A stretch of 64,000 bases of DNA from Tubulanus polymorphus (lineage: Eukaryota > Nemertea > Palaeonemertea > Tubulaniformes > Tubulanidae). The stretch covers positions 5,403,001 through 5,467,000 of the forward strand of contig NC_134029.1 of the NCBI RefSeq assembly GCF_964204645.1. Direction: 5' to 3'. The notes under the pieces are model-generated. The model saw only the letters and a list, made by a program, of their open reading frames with translations, was not told the origin of the DNA and ran no database searches. The position numbers and the translations under genes were made by a program. Below, piece by piece: positions 1-11,098 of this stretch (its first letter is position 1; each line of letters starts with the position of its first letter).

Positions 1-1
1 A

Positions 2-667
2 ATTCCGCCGCCGAAGCCGCCGCCACCGGAGATGAATTTCATTCCTAGTCTCGCGAGTAACGAGTTCATCATGCTCGTCGGGCTCGAGGAGGTCGTCAAA
101 ACGATCACGGACTTGGATAGCAATTTACGCGGCATCAAGCCGACCGACGTCAAATACGTGTTCAATCCGTTTACGTGTGTTCAGTGTAATACCGACTTCA
201 CGCCGGTGTGGAAGCGCGACAAGCCCGGCTCAAAGAACGTTATCTGCGAGGACTGCGTGACGAATAATCAAAAGAAAGCGCTGAAACAAGAGCACACGAA
301 CCGTCTGAAGAGCGCGTTCGTCAAGGCGTTGCAACAGGAACAGGAAATCGAACAGCGTCTACAAGCTCAGCCGGTTACGACGGTAACGACGGCGGCGCCA
401 CAGGTGTCCAATCCGACGGTGAATATTCCCGGCTCGTACAAGCCGTCGCAAGCTCAGCTTACGCATCAAAATCTACTGCAGGCGCATCAGGCGACGTTGC
501 AGAGCGCTCAACATCTCGCCGGGTTGCCGGCGGCGGCGTTCGCCAACTCGCGTCTGTCGTTTCCGTATCCGTACGGCGCGAAAGCGTCGGATCTGCAGCG
601 ACAGTATTTGTTAGATATGATTCCATCGGCTCGGTCTATGCACCCGCAAATGCAGTGGAAAAGTTAA
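2..667 (+). CDS. GATAD2: Transcriptional repressor p66 (GATAD2) C-terminal part, partial
   Basis: The reading frame is open from base 2 through a proline-rich run, so the ATG at 32 is probably internal and the gene continues upstream of the window. Counting from that ATG, a GATA-type zinc finger uses Cys49, Cys52, Cys72 and Cys75 (CVQC and CEDC, with PVWKRDKPG between). A basic/glutamine-rich helix follows ([19 protein letters not shown]), then an Ala/Gln-rich tail ending at the TAA at 665-667. This finger plus helix is the diagnostic p66alpha/beta C-terminal region. In the family, p66 is a subunit of the NuRD/Mi-2 deacetylase-remodelling complex in the nucleus and binds MBD2/3 and histone tails. 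The CpG-rich coding bases contrast with the AT-rich DNA that follows. The p66 assignment is confident; the 5' half is missing. Confidence 0.93.
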   Translation: MPPPKPPPPEMNFIPSLASNEFIMLVGLEEVVKTITDLDSNLRGIKPTDVKYVFNPFTCVQCNTDFTPVWKRDKPGSKNVICEDCVTNNQKKALKQEHTNRLKSAFVKALQQEQEIEQRLQAQPVTTVTTAAPQVSNPTVNIPGSYKPSQAQLTHQNLLQAHQATLQSAQHLAGLPAAAFANSRLSFPYPYGAKASDLQRQYLLDMIPSARSMHPQMQWKS

Positions 668-1392
668 TTATCGATTTGAAACCGAACGATCGCTTTTAAT
701 CTGTCGTACGACGCTACGAAGACGTCGGTTGAAAAAAAAAAAGACGTGTTGTATAGAATCGCTTAAATTTCGTATATCGTCGGTCGAGCTTTTTATATGA
801 GATCATGACAAATTTTCGTCGTATTCCGCAGCAAAGTGCGACGTTTATTTGAAAAAAATGCACTGCGTCATGTCGCTTTTCAATCGTGAAATATTTGGGG
901 AAAAAATGTGGTATAGTCGTAATAGTTGTGAGGAATCGATGGTTGTTTTCGTTTTTTGACACTGACTATCGAGAGCTACGCGGTTTTTAATTGAATCATG
1001 AATTCGAGACTTGCACTGATACCAATGACAGCACTGCCGGGCTGAAATAAACGGTTCCGAATTGACACTTCGCGGAATGGTTGTAGATTTATAAACTGCA
1101 TTAGTGAGAATATAATCATTGTCCACGATTTCTATATTACACAGGGTTTTACGTATACCCACTGATATTCAATGATGAAATGGGAATGTGAAATGTTTCC
1201 TTCGATGCCTGATGAATTAGACTTTCTTGTACAAGGTCATTAGGCGGCGACTGAACAATCCTGAAACTACTGTGGCCTTTTATATATTTATTTCTTGTAC
1301 AGTGTTTAACTTTTTGTTCTTTTTTATATATATATATATAAATATATATAAAACGAAATATGTTTGAATCATTGTACATTATATTATTATGA

Positions 1393-1423
<31 letters not shown>

Positions 1424-1735
1424 AGTGAATATAGATATCAGTGTGTTTCGCCTTTTGTGAGATACCTAGCAGATTTTAATACTGAGGTCATGAATTAGTT
1501 TTTTCGTTGAATCGTTTGAAGATATATTTGTGTATTTAGAGCAATTGATCGTATGGCAAAATGATATAATGGCTATTTGTCTGGCCGCCAAGTTGCTGAA
1601 GTATCTAAGGTCAAATTCCAAGGCCTTAATCGAAAACGCTACGCTAAAAGAACTCATGATTTAGATTCTGATGTGCAGGGTATGGAATATATTGAGGTTA
1701 TCAAAAAGAGTTTCAATAAATGGAGTTAAAATTCT
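668..1735 (+). other. Probable 3' UTR of the p66 gene, with simple repeats
   Basis: AT-rich non-coding DNA follows the p66 stop. AATAAA signals lie at 1046-1051 and 1715-1720, either of which could end the transcript. A short TA run lies near 1326-1350 and an (ATT)n microsatellite at about 1384-1422. Minus-strand open frames here show no recognisable domain. Confidence 0.5.
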
Positions 1736-2933
1736 TGTGGAGAGATTATATCTTACTGAGGTATATACAGTAAAACTTTCATACGTTGGAAAATTCTGGG
1801 CCAGTTGCCCAAAAGTTTGTTAGAGTTAACCACTGGATAGTTGACATAGTGACAATTAAGAAGTTCATTGTTACTGATGGTATTTATCCGCCAGTTATCC
1901 TTAGCCAACCAGTCGAACAACTAGCCTTTGGAGTGGACCAAGCAATTCCTTCGAACTTCATGTTCCGATTTTCCGACATTATCCCGGCTTTTGTACGTTT
2001 TACTGTATGATATAGTTTTAACCAAAGCTGAAGATGTGAAGAATATCCCATTGACAATATTGATTGAAAATAGAGAGTTCTTCTGATCTCTTTAGCCAAT
2101 TTACAGGATTTTGACATGTGTCAAATGACTTGGATAATACACTGGGTTCATTGAGGCACAGTAGTTTTTTGTTTGCGCTGAACTGAAACACAAAGTAGTG
2201 GTATCGATTAATTTGCATACTTTTAGAATTGATAACGATTCCTATTCTACCTCAGTAATTCTTAGAATTGTGTGGAATAGCGTGTCTCGAGGAGCACACA
2301 TAGGTCTTCAGATTTATGTAATATTAGTATGAGCCATATTGAATTAGTGCGGGGCGACTTGTAGCAGTACTTGCCGACACAGTTCTATGTTGAGATTCAA
2401 TTCTTATGGATTTAATTACTTGAAATGAACTTAGCGAGCCTAATTTAACTGGCTACTGTAGAACTGGGTCTCAAGTGAATTAATTCCATGTATTTTTCAA
2501 TAAACCGAATTTAAGACTGTTGGCTAGAGGGGAGGTGAGGTAGCTCTTAACAAATCTCTGGTTATCAACTGATCGATGTCTCAGGTTTAGGTTGAAACCC
2601 CTGGGACACCATTGAACTTGTAATAATTGTGTAGATATAGAGGTGAAGTACAGCGATAATTGGTGATTATTTTCTATATTGATAAGAAACTGGTTAGTGT
2701 TGTTATTTGCGGTAATAAATCTATTTATTAGACATGAAAATTGCGATTTGAGTTTTTCGTCGAGTCAGCTTATTTATAGAATGTTTCGACTATGGCTGAG
2801 AGGACCTTGATTCAAATACATACTGGCGCATCTTCCATTGACTGCTGCTTAATCCTTTAGAGGACTACCTCAACCCGCGATCCTCCGAACATAATACTCT
2901 CTCATCACTCGTACCACATTGCCCGTCGACCAG

Positions 2934-3011
2934 TCAAATGCTAATTTCATCCCATTGGGTGCCATGCAGCCATCAAATGCTAATTTCATCCCATTGGGTG
3001 CCATGCAGCCA
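2934..3011. repeat. 39-bp perfect tandem duplication
   Basis: Two adjacent 39-bp copies, 2934-2972 and 2973-3011, are identical as read by eye. They lie in otherwise featureless AT-rich DNA between p66 and SCOC (about 1736-4105), where I see no coding exon. Perfect identity implies a recent event. Confidence 0.85.
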
Positions 3012-4105
3012 TCGACTAACTTTGCGAGATAGTACAAGTCCTATTACAGTAAAAGCTCCCTTAGTGACTGAACCAAACAAAATTTTCTATTTCTTTTTCA
3101 ATTTATCAAAACCCTCTTCACAGCGAATGTTTAGCATGGAACTATAAGTGTAAATGTATCCGATAACAAGGTTCACATCCATGGGCCGAAACTTATTTTA
3201 TCAAAACTGATGGATATCAACAAATGTGCGGCATTCATTCCTGATCCTATTATTCAACAAACATCCGAAATAAGACTAAGTTATTTTTCAACATTGATAG
3301 TGTTTTATTTTTGCTGTAATGTAATAAAAATTTATACAATAAATAAATGCATTTTATCAAAGTTAAATAAATCGACGAATCTACGCAATGACTGAAAAAC
3401 ATTTAGTTCCACTTCAGACAAATTTCACAGGCTTCATGTTCGTTCTACGCGTATTTATATGTGTCTGAAGAGCATATATTATTAACATTCAAGTAAAATT
3501 GAAGCACATCACTCATGTATGTATGGTGCATGTATATTGCATCACCTAATAATATAACAGACAGATGTCTGTTGCCATGGGGACATCTCGATTCTTCAAT
3601 ATTTAACTGCGCTTTAACTGGAAAACAAAGCATTGCTTCTGACAACTGACTAGACCATCAAAATCATCTATAATTTAAATGAAAAAGGGATGGTTCATGA
3701 GCATTTTGGTTACAAATCAATAAATATTTTTTATCTACGTCGATGAAAGCAATGTCTGTTAGTACCAAAGATCGTTTTTAAAAGCAAAATATTGGGAGTT
3801 AAAACGACAAGATTAACCGCGATATATCTACGAAACTAAAGCCGAATTAGTTATTTCATGATCGTTAAAATGTTGCAAATGACGACGATATAAATAAGCA
3901 ATGACGATCTACATAACATCCATGATTTCTGAGGTGAAAATAGCGAGGAAGTGTCCTCACCATCCGGAGCCCTTCGCTGACACAAATACAGCAAAGCGTA
4001 ACATAAAGTCCTCCAAATATGGATAGCTTAGTTTTTAAAGTCTTTTTTCATACTGAAAATCATTTTGATTTTGAAGAAGGAATGCAAGTACGCCATTTCG
4101 CGCGC

Positions 4106-6723
4106 TTATTTCTTCTTTGTTTTGGGGGAAGTCGACTGGAAAACACTGCTAGCGGCCATCAGATTCTCTATATACTGTCCGAGCACTTGATTTTCCGATT
4201 TCAACTTTAGATTTTCCTCTTTCACAGAATCGACTCTTTGAGATAAATCTGAAAGCAAAGAAAAGATGGAATATTGTTATACTATCATCGACCAAGCATT
4301 TTAGGTTCAGCAATAAAAAAATTAGTTCAATGAGGTAGAGTCAAGTCCTCTTAATCGGGAGCCAATTTGTCTGCACTTTAAGCTATTCCGTATTTTGCTC
4401 TGGTCCCGTTTATTACTTGTTAAGAGCCTAATAAATTCTTTTAATTAATCCTTATAGAATATCCATATTTTCACTTTATCTGTATTATGTGGTCCGAAAA
4501 CAATTGCTTTTATGGTTGTATAATCCGTATAATAAAAAATGTTAATTAATATAATTCTTATCACCACAGAAAAACTTCTGTCCCGTTTATCCAGCAACCG
4601 TACTATCGGTATCTAGTGATATCCTAGTCAGCATGTACCCCATTCATGCTGAGTTTTCAACATACATACCATCTAATGTATTTTGCAACTCCATAACTTG
4701 CGATATTAATCTTTGTTTTTCCTCTTCTTCGTCAGGGTTGGCATCGGGATCTAAGCCTGATAAAAGAATTTAATATCGTGTTTCTAAAATTTTGTCTACC
4801 CTAGAATTTTAGCAGGAGTCAAAGTTTCTGATTTTAATTCTTGATAAATAAGACGAAAGGGATCATTCAATAAGTACTTACACACAAATTTGCAAGTTTT
4901 TAACCCCCTGCCCACTACCATGCACATTCATACTTTTTGATACTACATCCCTCCAACCCCCAGCATCTACCTACACTATAGCACCATATTAGTACCTCGA
5001 ATGCAAGCATGTGCTGATTAAACAATTTCAAGGTGTTCTGGTGACTTCGACATATTAGACTAGTAGATGAAATTAATGAATCGTAACACTTCACAACAAG
5101 TCTTGAATTAGCAACTGACTATTTAAAGGATGTGTTCAATGACAACGATCATACTGCGTATTAAGTACAGTGCGTTCGGCAGTTATAACCATAACCTTCT
5201 CTCTATATACGCATTTTAATAAGAATTTTCAAACGCCTGTACCCTGTGTGTGCGTACCAATTGGATGATCAGATCTCTTCCCTGCAAGTCAGTTCTCAAC
5301 AAACTTGTCTGATTTGAGACCGATATCGAGTTATATATAAGAGTCGGAAAAATATATCAACGAACTGCTGAGTTCAAAGGTGCTGCCCATATATCGACTC
5401 TTCAAAATATTTATGGGACCAACCGTTGTGTCAACCATTCAAAGGATCTTTATACTATAGCAGAAAGGATCTATAACTGGGTCAGAATACCAACCATCAA
5501 ACAATTTTTGACAGATGAATACTAAAATTTGTAGAAAACAGCTTTACTTAAATTGCCACGTTGCCTTATCGTACTGTTTTGCTTACGGTACTTTAATACT
5601 CATTTGATAAATTGAAGCTATGACGCTATGAAGCTAGAAATAACCCACTACTAGGGTTTCACAACTTTGATGCTCTTGGTATGTAAGATAAGGTCAGCCC
5701 AAAACTAAGGCGTCTCCACCTCTCCATTCAGTAGACTATAATAGTACATTCTCTTAATCTTAGACTGATCTAAGGCTGTGCAAATGGCCCCTGGAGTTAC
5801 ATCGTTTTCAGAGGCGAGATCAGAAATTTAGATCACTTTTACCATATATTAGTACATAATAATGGCAATGCTTCAATTTGTGCAGAAAAGCAGAGTTATG
5901 AATAAAAAACAAACTTACTGTAAGTAGAGGTGCCATTACTCATACTTTCAGTGGCCTCTGATAGTTCTTGCGATAATGGTCGCCCACCGAGATTAACATC
6001 TAAAATACAACGAACCAGTGACTCTTAAATCATCAGAACAATTCTTTCTGTTGTCTTGCATTAATAATATGAATAGGTAATATGTATAGGTAGGCCCAAG
6101 ATCATCTCTTAACCATACACCACGATTTGGTAAAGCAAGAGTACCTGAATCACTGTCACTAGATAATGGTACTGAAAACATCTTTTCTTTATCGCTCATT
6201 CTGTTCCAACTATGAAATAAAAAGAAAATATTTCAAGCCAAACCATGTACTCTTGAGATTAATTTCAGGTGATTATTTATGGCTGGCTTTTGGAGGATGT
6301 GATGATGTCTGATGATGCATCGCATGCCCAAATTTTCATTCTCACCCAGTTCAGTCTACTCCTCAAGCTGAACAACCTGTAGTAACCCATTAATTTACAG
6401 TTCTTTATTATGTTATCATCATATTTATTGATAATAGAAATAAAACTTGAAAACATGCACCATATATCAGAATATAAGTGATTTTCTTGAAACAACTAAA
6501 AAATAAGTCAGAATTTTACGAACCCGGAAATGGAAATTTGACAAGTGACGTCATTCGTGATGATGTTAACTGCACGACGAAACGACGATTTATGATAGAT
6601 ACGAAAAAAATAATGAGAAGAAAGTAATGATCAGAATCTTTCTTAGAAAAAAATAGTTAATCAAAAGGTAATGGTACTAACTGAAACTTACTTAGAATTT
6701 GATTTGATCTTTGATTTCGACAT
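4106..6723 (-). CDS. SCOC: Short coiled-coil protein SCOC (five coding exons)
   Basis: Exons in transcription order: 6723-6692, 6209-6145, 5999-5919, 4756-4670, 4248-4106. All junctions are GT-AG and phases agree, giving 135 aa. The last two exons encode the conserved coiled coil ([18 protein letters not shown], then [20 protein letters not shown] and [12 protein letters not shown]), which matches vertebrate SCOC closely as remembered. The tail is short and lysine-rich. SCOC is a Golgi/trans-Golgi coiled-coil protein that binds ARL-family GTPases and FEZ1 and influences starvation-induced autophagy. Two starts are in frame: ATG 6721-6723 ([10 protein letters not shown]) in a short first exon, and ATG 6197-6199 ([10 protein letters not shown]) in exon 2. 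The second would serve if exon 1 is skipped or bypassed. The N-terminal 60 residues are divergent; the C-terminal half is certain. Confidence 0.93.
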
Positions 6724-7842
6724 TTCAACTCATGTTCATTCTAAAATACGAAATACCGCGCGGATGCGTAAACGGACTCTCCTCCTACGGCTACGGACTA
6801 CGTAGGTTCAATCCTGCGGGAGAATGGTTCCGAATCGGTACGGCGCACTCTGTGCGTCAGTAGTTGGAAGTGCGACTGCAGCGTCAAAAGCCGCGGCAAT
6901 AATTTACTGAATGACGTTTTTTTTCTTTGAATACCACATGTTTGAAGAAATTAAGTAAGTACGCCGCGGCAATTAGAGCCTGTCCAATCCGGGCTTGACC
7001 GCCGACTGCAAACTTCCAACCCGCGCCTGGTATCTGTACCTGCCCTCCGCCAAACCACTTCCCCTGAGGTAATCATTTGCTAAATGATTGTTCCAAGCAT
7101 TATCTTCTAGACGGGCAGACTATGAATGGGGGACGTGGACTAGGGCTCTGACTCAGTCGGAGAGGTGTCCCTAAGGACTTTACTTTTCATCAAACTCCGA
7201 CTCAAAAACTTCTGTGGGATATGATTTCAATTTGGTGCAACATAAGTATCATACCAGAGCCCGGCAGTTGATTTTTTGCTGATTCGGATATTTCAATTAA
7301 ATGTTATCAATCCAATCGCTGAATGGAATATTACACTATTGTCTATCTGTCACTCGTTAGAGTCTTTCCGGCCTCTTCATGAACGAAACGTTTCCTAACC
7401 ACGTGTAGCTAAGATTCAAATGGATCTGACATCAAGGCCTTAATCAAATGCAATCCGTTTTCTCAAATAAAATAATTTCGAAAGAATTTCCGGTTGAATT
7501 GGATAGGTAGTTTCATTTTCAAAATCTAGCGAAATTTCACCGTGTTATATATATCGTTTTCGTTTTCACCGATATTCTCGACCCGTTAATACAAAGGATA
7601 ATGTTATGTGTGAAACAGAAAAAGAAAATGTATATCTACATATTTCATCGATCATAGACATCCCCGCATAACCGCACGAAAATATATTATCTAGCTGCAT
7701 CAAATTTCAATCTATGAGTGATGCATCCATTTGTCTCCTAATCAAATTATTCAATATAAATCGTACGCAAAAACACAATTTGTTTTGATTGATACACCAC
7801 CAAACTGTTACCGCTCGCAGTCCATTCTATGGATAGCGAATC
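6724..7842. promoter_or_regulatory. SCOC upstream region and intergenic gap before the GPCR pair
   Basis: The stretch 6740-7060 is clearly richer in G+C and CpG than its surroundings and lies directly upstream of the SCOC first coding exon, so it is a plausible 5' UTR and promoter. No TATA box or defined start site stands out. From about 7080 to 7842 I see only AT-rich DNA; the last ~150 bp precede the first receptor gene. Confidence 0.4.
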
Positions 7843-8847
7843 ATGCCTGGAAATCGAACGGATGTTTGCTATTATCCGAGGGGTTACACCTATGCAAACA
7901 TTATGACCATGATTCGATCGCTGTCGTATCTGATCGGTATAGTGGCAAACTTGCTCGCTTTCTTAGTTCTCAGAGCTATGAAACACCAGGGAAGCAGCGT
8001 ATTCTATCTACGTATGTTAGCCATAGCTGATACAGTGAACTGTTTGACTGCGGTCATTGGTAGAGATATGAAAGGACTTTCTAATACTGACCTGTTCCGC
8101 TTTATAAAATACTTTCGTTTTTATCAAATGTATCGTCTGCACGTTTATCAATTTGTTGACGCCGTATTTCAAATGACTACTACAACAAGTTCCTGGATAC
8201 TTTTCGCGTTGAATATTGACAGATACATCGCAATTCGATTTCCACTCTCAGCGAAAAAATTGTGCACGCAATCTAATTCCAGACGTATCTCTATTATCAT
8301 CTGGATTCTGACATTTATTTTTGATTTGCCAACTGCCTGGGACAAGGTTGGTACCATCGACTTTAATGAGTCGTGTGCATTTACTAAATCAAAACGATTG
8401 CTACTAATGGACAAAAATTACGCATTTTTCTACGATTTCGTTTTCGGTACAGTCATCTTGCAGTTCATTCCTGGAATTGCTATCTCGATATGCAATGCTC
8501 ACATGTTCTGGATAGTAGGAAAAGCCCAACAGAACCGCCGGAAATTCAAACGAAAAGAAGCACATATTGGTGCTACTTCTGGTAAACAAGCAATGCAAAT
8601 AACATTAACAATAATGACTTTAAATGTGTTTTACTGTTTCCAGTACTCTACAGCTCTATCAAATACATTGATTCCGCCTTTAAAAAGATTTACTGGTTGG
8701 GACTTAAAACGAATTTACTATGAAGGACAACTGTTACGCTCATTAAATTCGATGATAAATCTGTTTGTCTATTTGGGCATCCGTTCGGGATTTGCCGAGA
8801 CACTTGTTTGGTGTTTGTCTTGTGGTATTGCTGGTAGTCGTAGGTAG
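7843..8847 (+). CDS. Class A (rhodopsin-like) GPCR, orphan peptide-receptor-like, copy 1
   Basis: Single-exon gene of 334 aa. Seven hydrophobic segments are visible with class A landmarks: TM1 GIVANLLAFLVL, TM2 LRMLAIAD, TM3 end IDRYIAIRFP (DRY), TM4 IIIWIL, TM5 FIPGIA, TM7 NSMINLFVY in place of NPxxY. An N-glycosylation sequon (NRT) lies at residues 4-6. TM6 lacks the usual CWxP and reads NVFYCFQY. I see no cysteine at the TM3 start, while one is present in the N-terminus and one in extracellular loop 2 (ESCAF). The overall look is of invertebrate FMRFamide/neuropeptide-type or lineage-expanded chemosensory receptors; the ligand cannot be told. The ATG at 7843 begins MPGNRT, shared with copy 2, which supports this start. 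An overlapping open frame from 7731 is a shadow. Confidence 0.9.
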   Translation: MPGNRTDVCYYPRGYTYANIMTMIRSLSYLIGIVANLLAFLVLRAMKHQGSSVFYLRMLAIADTVNCLTAVIGRDMKGLSNTDLFRFIKYFRFYQMYRLHVYQFVDAVFQMTTTTSSWILFALNIDRYIAIRFPLSAKKLCTQSNSRRISIIIWILTFIFDLPTAWDKVGTIDFNESCAFTKSKRLLLMDKNYAFFYDFVFGTVILQFIPGIAISICNAHMFWIVGKAQQNRRKFKRKEAHIGATSGKQAMQITLTIMTLNVFYCFQYSTALSNTLIPPLKRFTGWDLKRIYYEGQLLRSLNSMINLFVYLGIRSGFAETLVWCLSCGIAGSRR

Positions 8848-9704
8848 ACTATCAAACAATCAGTTTTAACCATTTATTCAAGTGAGCTTAACACCTTACT
8901 ACAACACGAGTAAATCCGAATAACATAAATAAACAACTCAAGTAGAATTGTCGCATTGTGGCCCATGAGTTCGAAGAACGAGAAAGTGCAACTGGTTAGT
9001 ATATTCTACGAGCAATCATCTCTTGCTCATATTATACATGTAGTACACATTAAAATTGCCTCTGAATTGCCACCATTAACCAGTACTTCTCCGATAATCA
9101 AGCTAAAAAAAGTTACAGCTAAAGAAACGAGTTATTTATTGCACCCACAATCTGGTAACTAACGTTGTATTCGTCAAAGTTCGATTATGCGAAGTTTTGA
9201 CAACAACATAAAAACGTCCCAACTAAATTAATTATCATATATCGTAATACACCTTAGTTATGTAAAAACCCTGTATGATTTCTTCATCGATGCATCCGTC
9301 ATTCACATTTTACGTGAATAAATGAAACTAATGCGCTCCCTGGGTAACAAATACATGACATCCGAAACGAAGATTCGAAAATGCTGTTGATACCGAGTTT
9401 TGGAATAATAACTAAAATCGTCCAAAGCAAGACGATGTGTGTATATGTCTTATAATGGGAGTTGTTGTATCACACATAACCAACAATGAAAGGTAAAATC
9501 ACACGTGCAAAAATATACTTAATGTGACGTTTATATTGGATTCCTTTAACACATCACATTATAATGCTTCGCGGGAATGCATTATCTGGTTGCAAATGAT
9601 ATATATATACATATTTTAATCGCGAAATCAACTAAGCGTCTATAACGCTAAAAAGCTTTATACACACTGGACCACATTTTTCCAAGTGACTGAATCGGCA
9701 CAAC
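8848..9704. other. Spacer between tandem GPCR genes
   Basis: 857 bp of AT-rich DNA with no recognisable exon. The ~150 bp before copy 2 resemble the sequence before copy 1 (AT-rich, with a similar ATTATCT(A/G)GxTGCA motif), as expected if the upstream region was duplicated with the gene. Promoter elements were not resolved. Confidence 0.4.
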
Positions 9705-10706
9705 ATGCCTGGAAATCGAACGAATATCTGCTATCATCTAACCGGTATACATGTATATAGATACGAAAACGTTATGGTCATAATTCGATCCCTGTCGTAT
9801 CTGATCGGCATAGTCGCAAACTTGCTCGCTTTCTCAGTTCTCACAGCTATGCAACACCAGGGAAGCAGCGTATTTTATCTACGTATGTTAGCCATAGCTG
9901 ATACAATGAACTGTTTGACAGCGGTCATTGGTAGAGATATGAGAGGACTTTCTAATACTGACCTGTTCCGCTTTATAAAATACGTTCGTTTTTATCAAAT
10001 GTATCGTCTGCACGTTTATCAATTTGTTGACGCCGTATTTCAAATGACTACAACAACAAGTTCCTGGATACTTTTCGCGTTGAATATTGACAGATACATC
10101 GCAATTCGATTTCCACTCTCAGCGAAAAAATTGTGCACGCAATCTAATTCCAGACGTATCTCTATCATCATCTGGATTCTGACATTTATTTTTGATTTGC
10201 CAACTGCCTGGGACAAGGTTAGCACTATCGACTTTAATGAGCCGTGTGCATTTACTAAATCGAAGTATTTACTACTTAGCAACACAGATTACGCTTTATT
10301 CTACGATTTCGTTTTTGGTAAAGTCATCATGCAGTTCATTCCTGGAATTGCTATTTTAGCATGCAACGCACATATGTTCTTGTTAATAGGAAAAGCTCGA
10401 CAGAACCGTCAAAAATTCACACAGAAAGACGCTACTTCCGGTAAACAAGGGATGCAAATAACCCTGACGATAGTGACTTTAAATGTGTTTTATTGCTTTC
10501 AATATGCGACGGCAGTTATTAACACGTTCATACCATCTTTGAATAAATTAACTGGTTGGAAATTAAAACGACCTTACCAATCGGGACAACTTTTGCAATC
10601 ACTAAATTCGATGATGAATCTGTTTGTCTATTTGAGCATTCGGTCGGGGTTTGCCGAGACACTTGTTTGGTGTTTGTCTTGTGGTTCTGTTGGCAGAAGG
10701 ATGTAA
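9705..10706 (+). CDS. Class A GPCR, tandem paralogue copy 2
   Basis: Single-exon gene of 333 aa, close paralogue of the gene 1,862 bp upstream. TM2-TM4 are nearly identical to copy 1, including the DRY motif (NIDRYIAIRFP), LRMLAIAD and the TM4 tryptophan. Differences cluster in the N-terminus (extra residues after MPGNRTNICYHL), extracellular loop 2, intracellular loop 3 and the TM6-TM7 loop, so ligand contact or coupling may have diverged. TM6 again lacks CWxP and TM7 reads NSMMNLFVY. The frame is intact. Same strand, close spacing and shared flanks indicate a recent tandem duplication. Family-level assignment is confident; the ligand is unknown. Confidence 0.9.
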   Translation: MPGNRTNICYHLTGIHVYRYENVMVIIRSLSYLIGIVANLLAFSVLTAMQHQGSSVFYLRMLAIADTMNCLTAVIGRDMRGLSNTDLFRFIKYVRFYQMYRLHVYQFVDAVFQMTTTTSSWILFALNIDRYIAIRFPLSAKKLCTQSNSRRISIIIWILTFIFDLPTAWDKVSTIDFNEPCAFTKSKYLLLSNTDYALFYDFVFGKVIMQFIPGIAILACNAHMFLLIGKARQNRQKFTQKDATSGKQGMQITLTIVTLNVFYCFQYATAVINTFIPSLNKLTGWKLKRPYQSGQLLQSLNSMMNLFVYLSIRSGFAETLVWCLSCGSVGRRM

Positions 10707-11098
10707 AATACAACTTCAACCCCTTAAAAATGCTATTTGTCACATGGATTCATAAATCAAATCGTGTTACATAGATATTCAATTTGCTTTCATGAAAATT
10801 AAAATCGGCGTGACTGTATGAATATTTTGTCAACGGCCATAAACGGTCATCGCAAACTTTTCAAAGAAATACATACATTTTTCTCGGGTTCCCGACAATA
10901 ATTATCTTTATGATTTTTATAGGTATTGCCCAAATGAATAATAGCTGAATTGAATATCGATAAAATATAGAATTTCAAACCATGCTCATTTATGTCGTTG
11001 TTTCATTCAACATATTTATCTGATTAGTGTATGAGTAATGCGTAAGCAAATCCCATTGAATAGTAGCATTATATATTACATGTATGAACATCTAATCG
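10707..11098. other. Gap between GPCR copy 2 and the convergent thioesterase gene
   Basis: AT-rich DNA holding the 3' ends of two convergent genes. No further feature is visible. Confidence 0.4.

Noticed and set aside
714-1379. Minus-strand open frames after p66
   Set aside because: AT-rich, no domain, lie in the probable 3' UTR of p66.
6790-6860. tRNA-like GGTTCAATCCT box near the SCOC promoter
   Set aside because: No A box or cloverleaf at the correct spacing.
7731-8030. Plus-strand open frame overlapping GPCR copy 1
   Set aside because: Out-of-frame shadow of the receptor, which has intact TM motifs and a matching paralogue.
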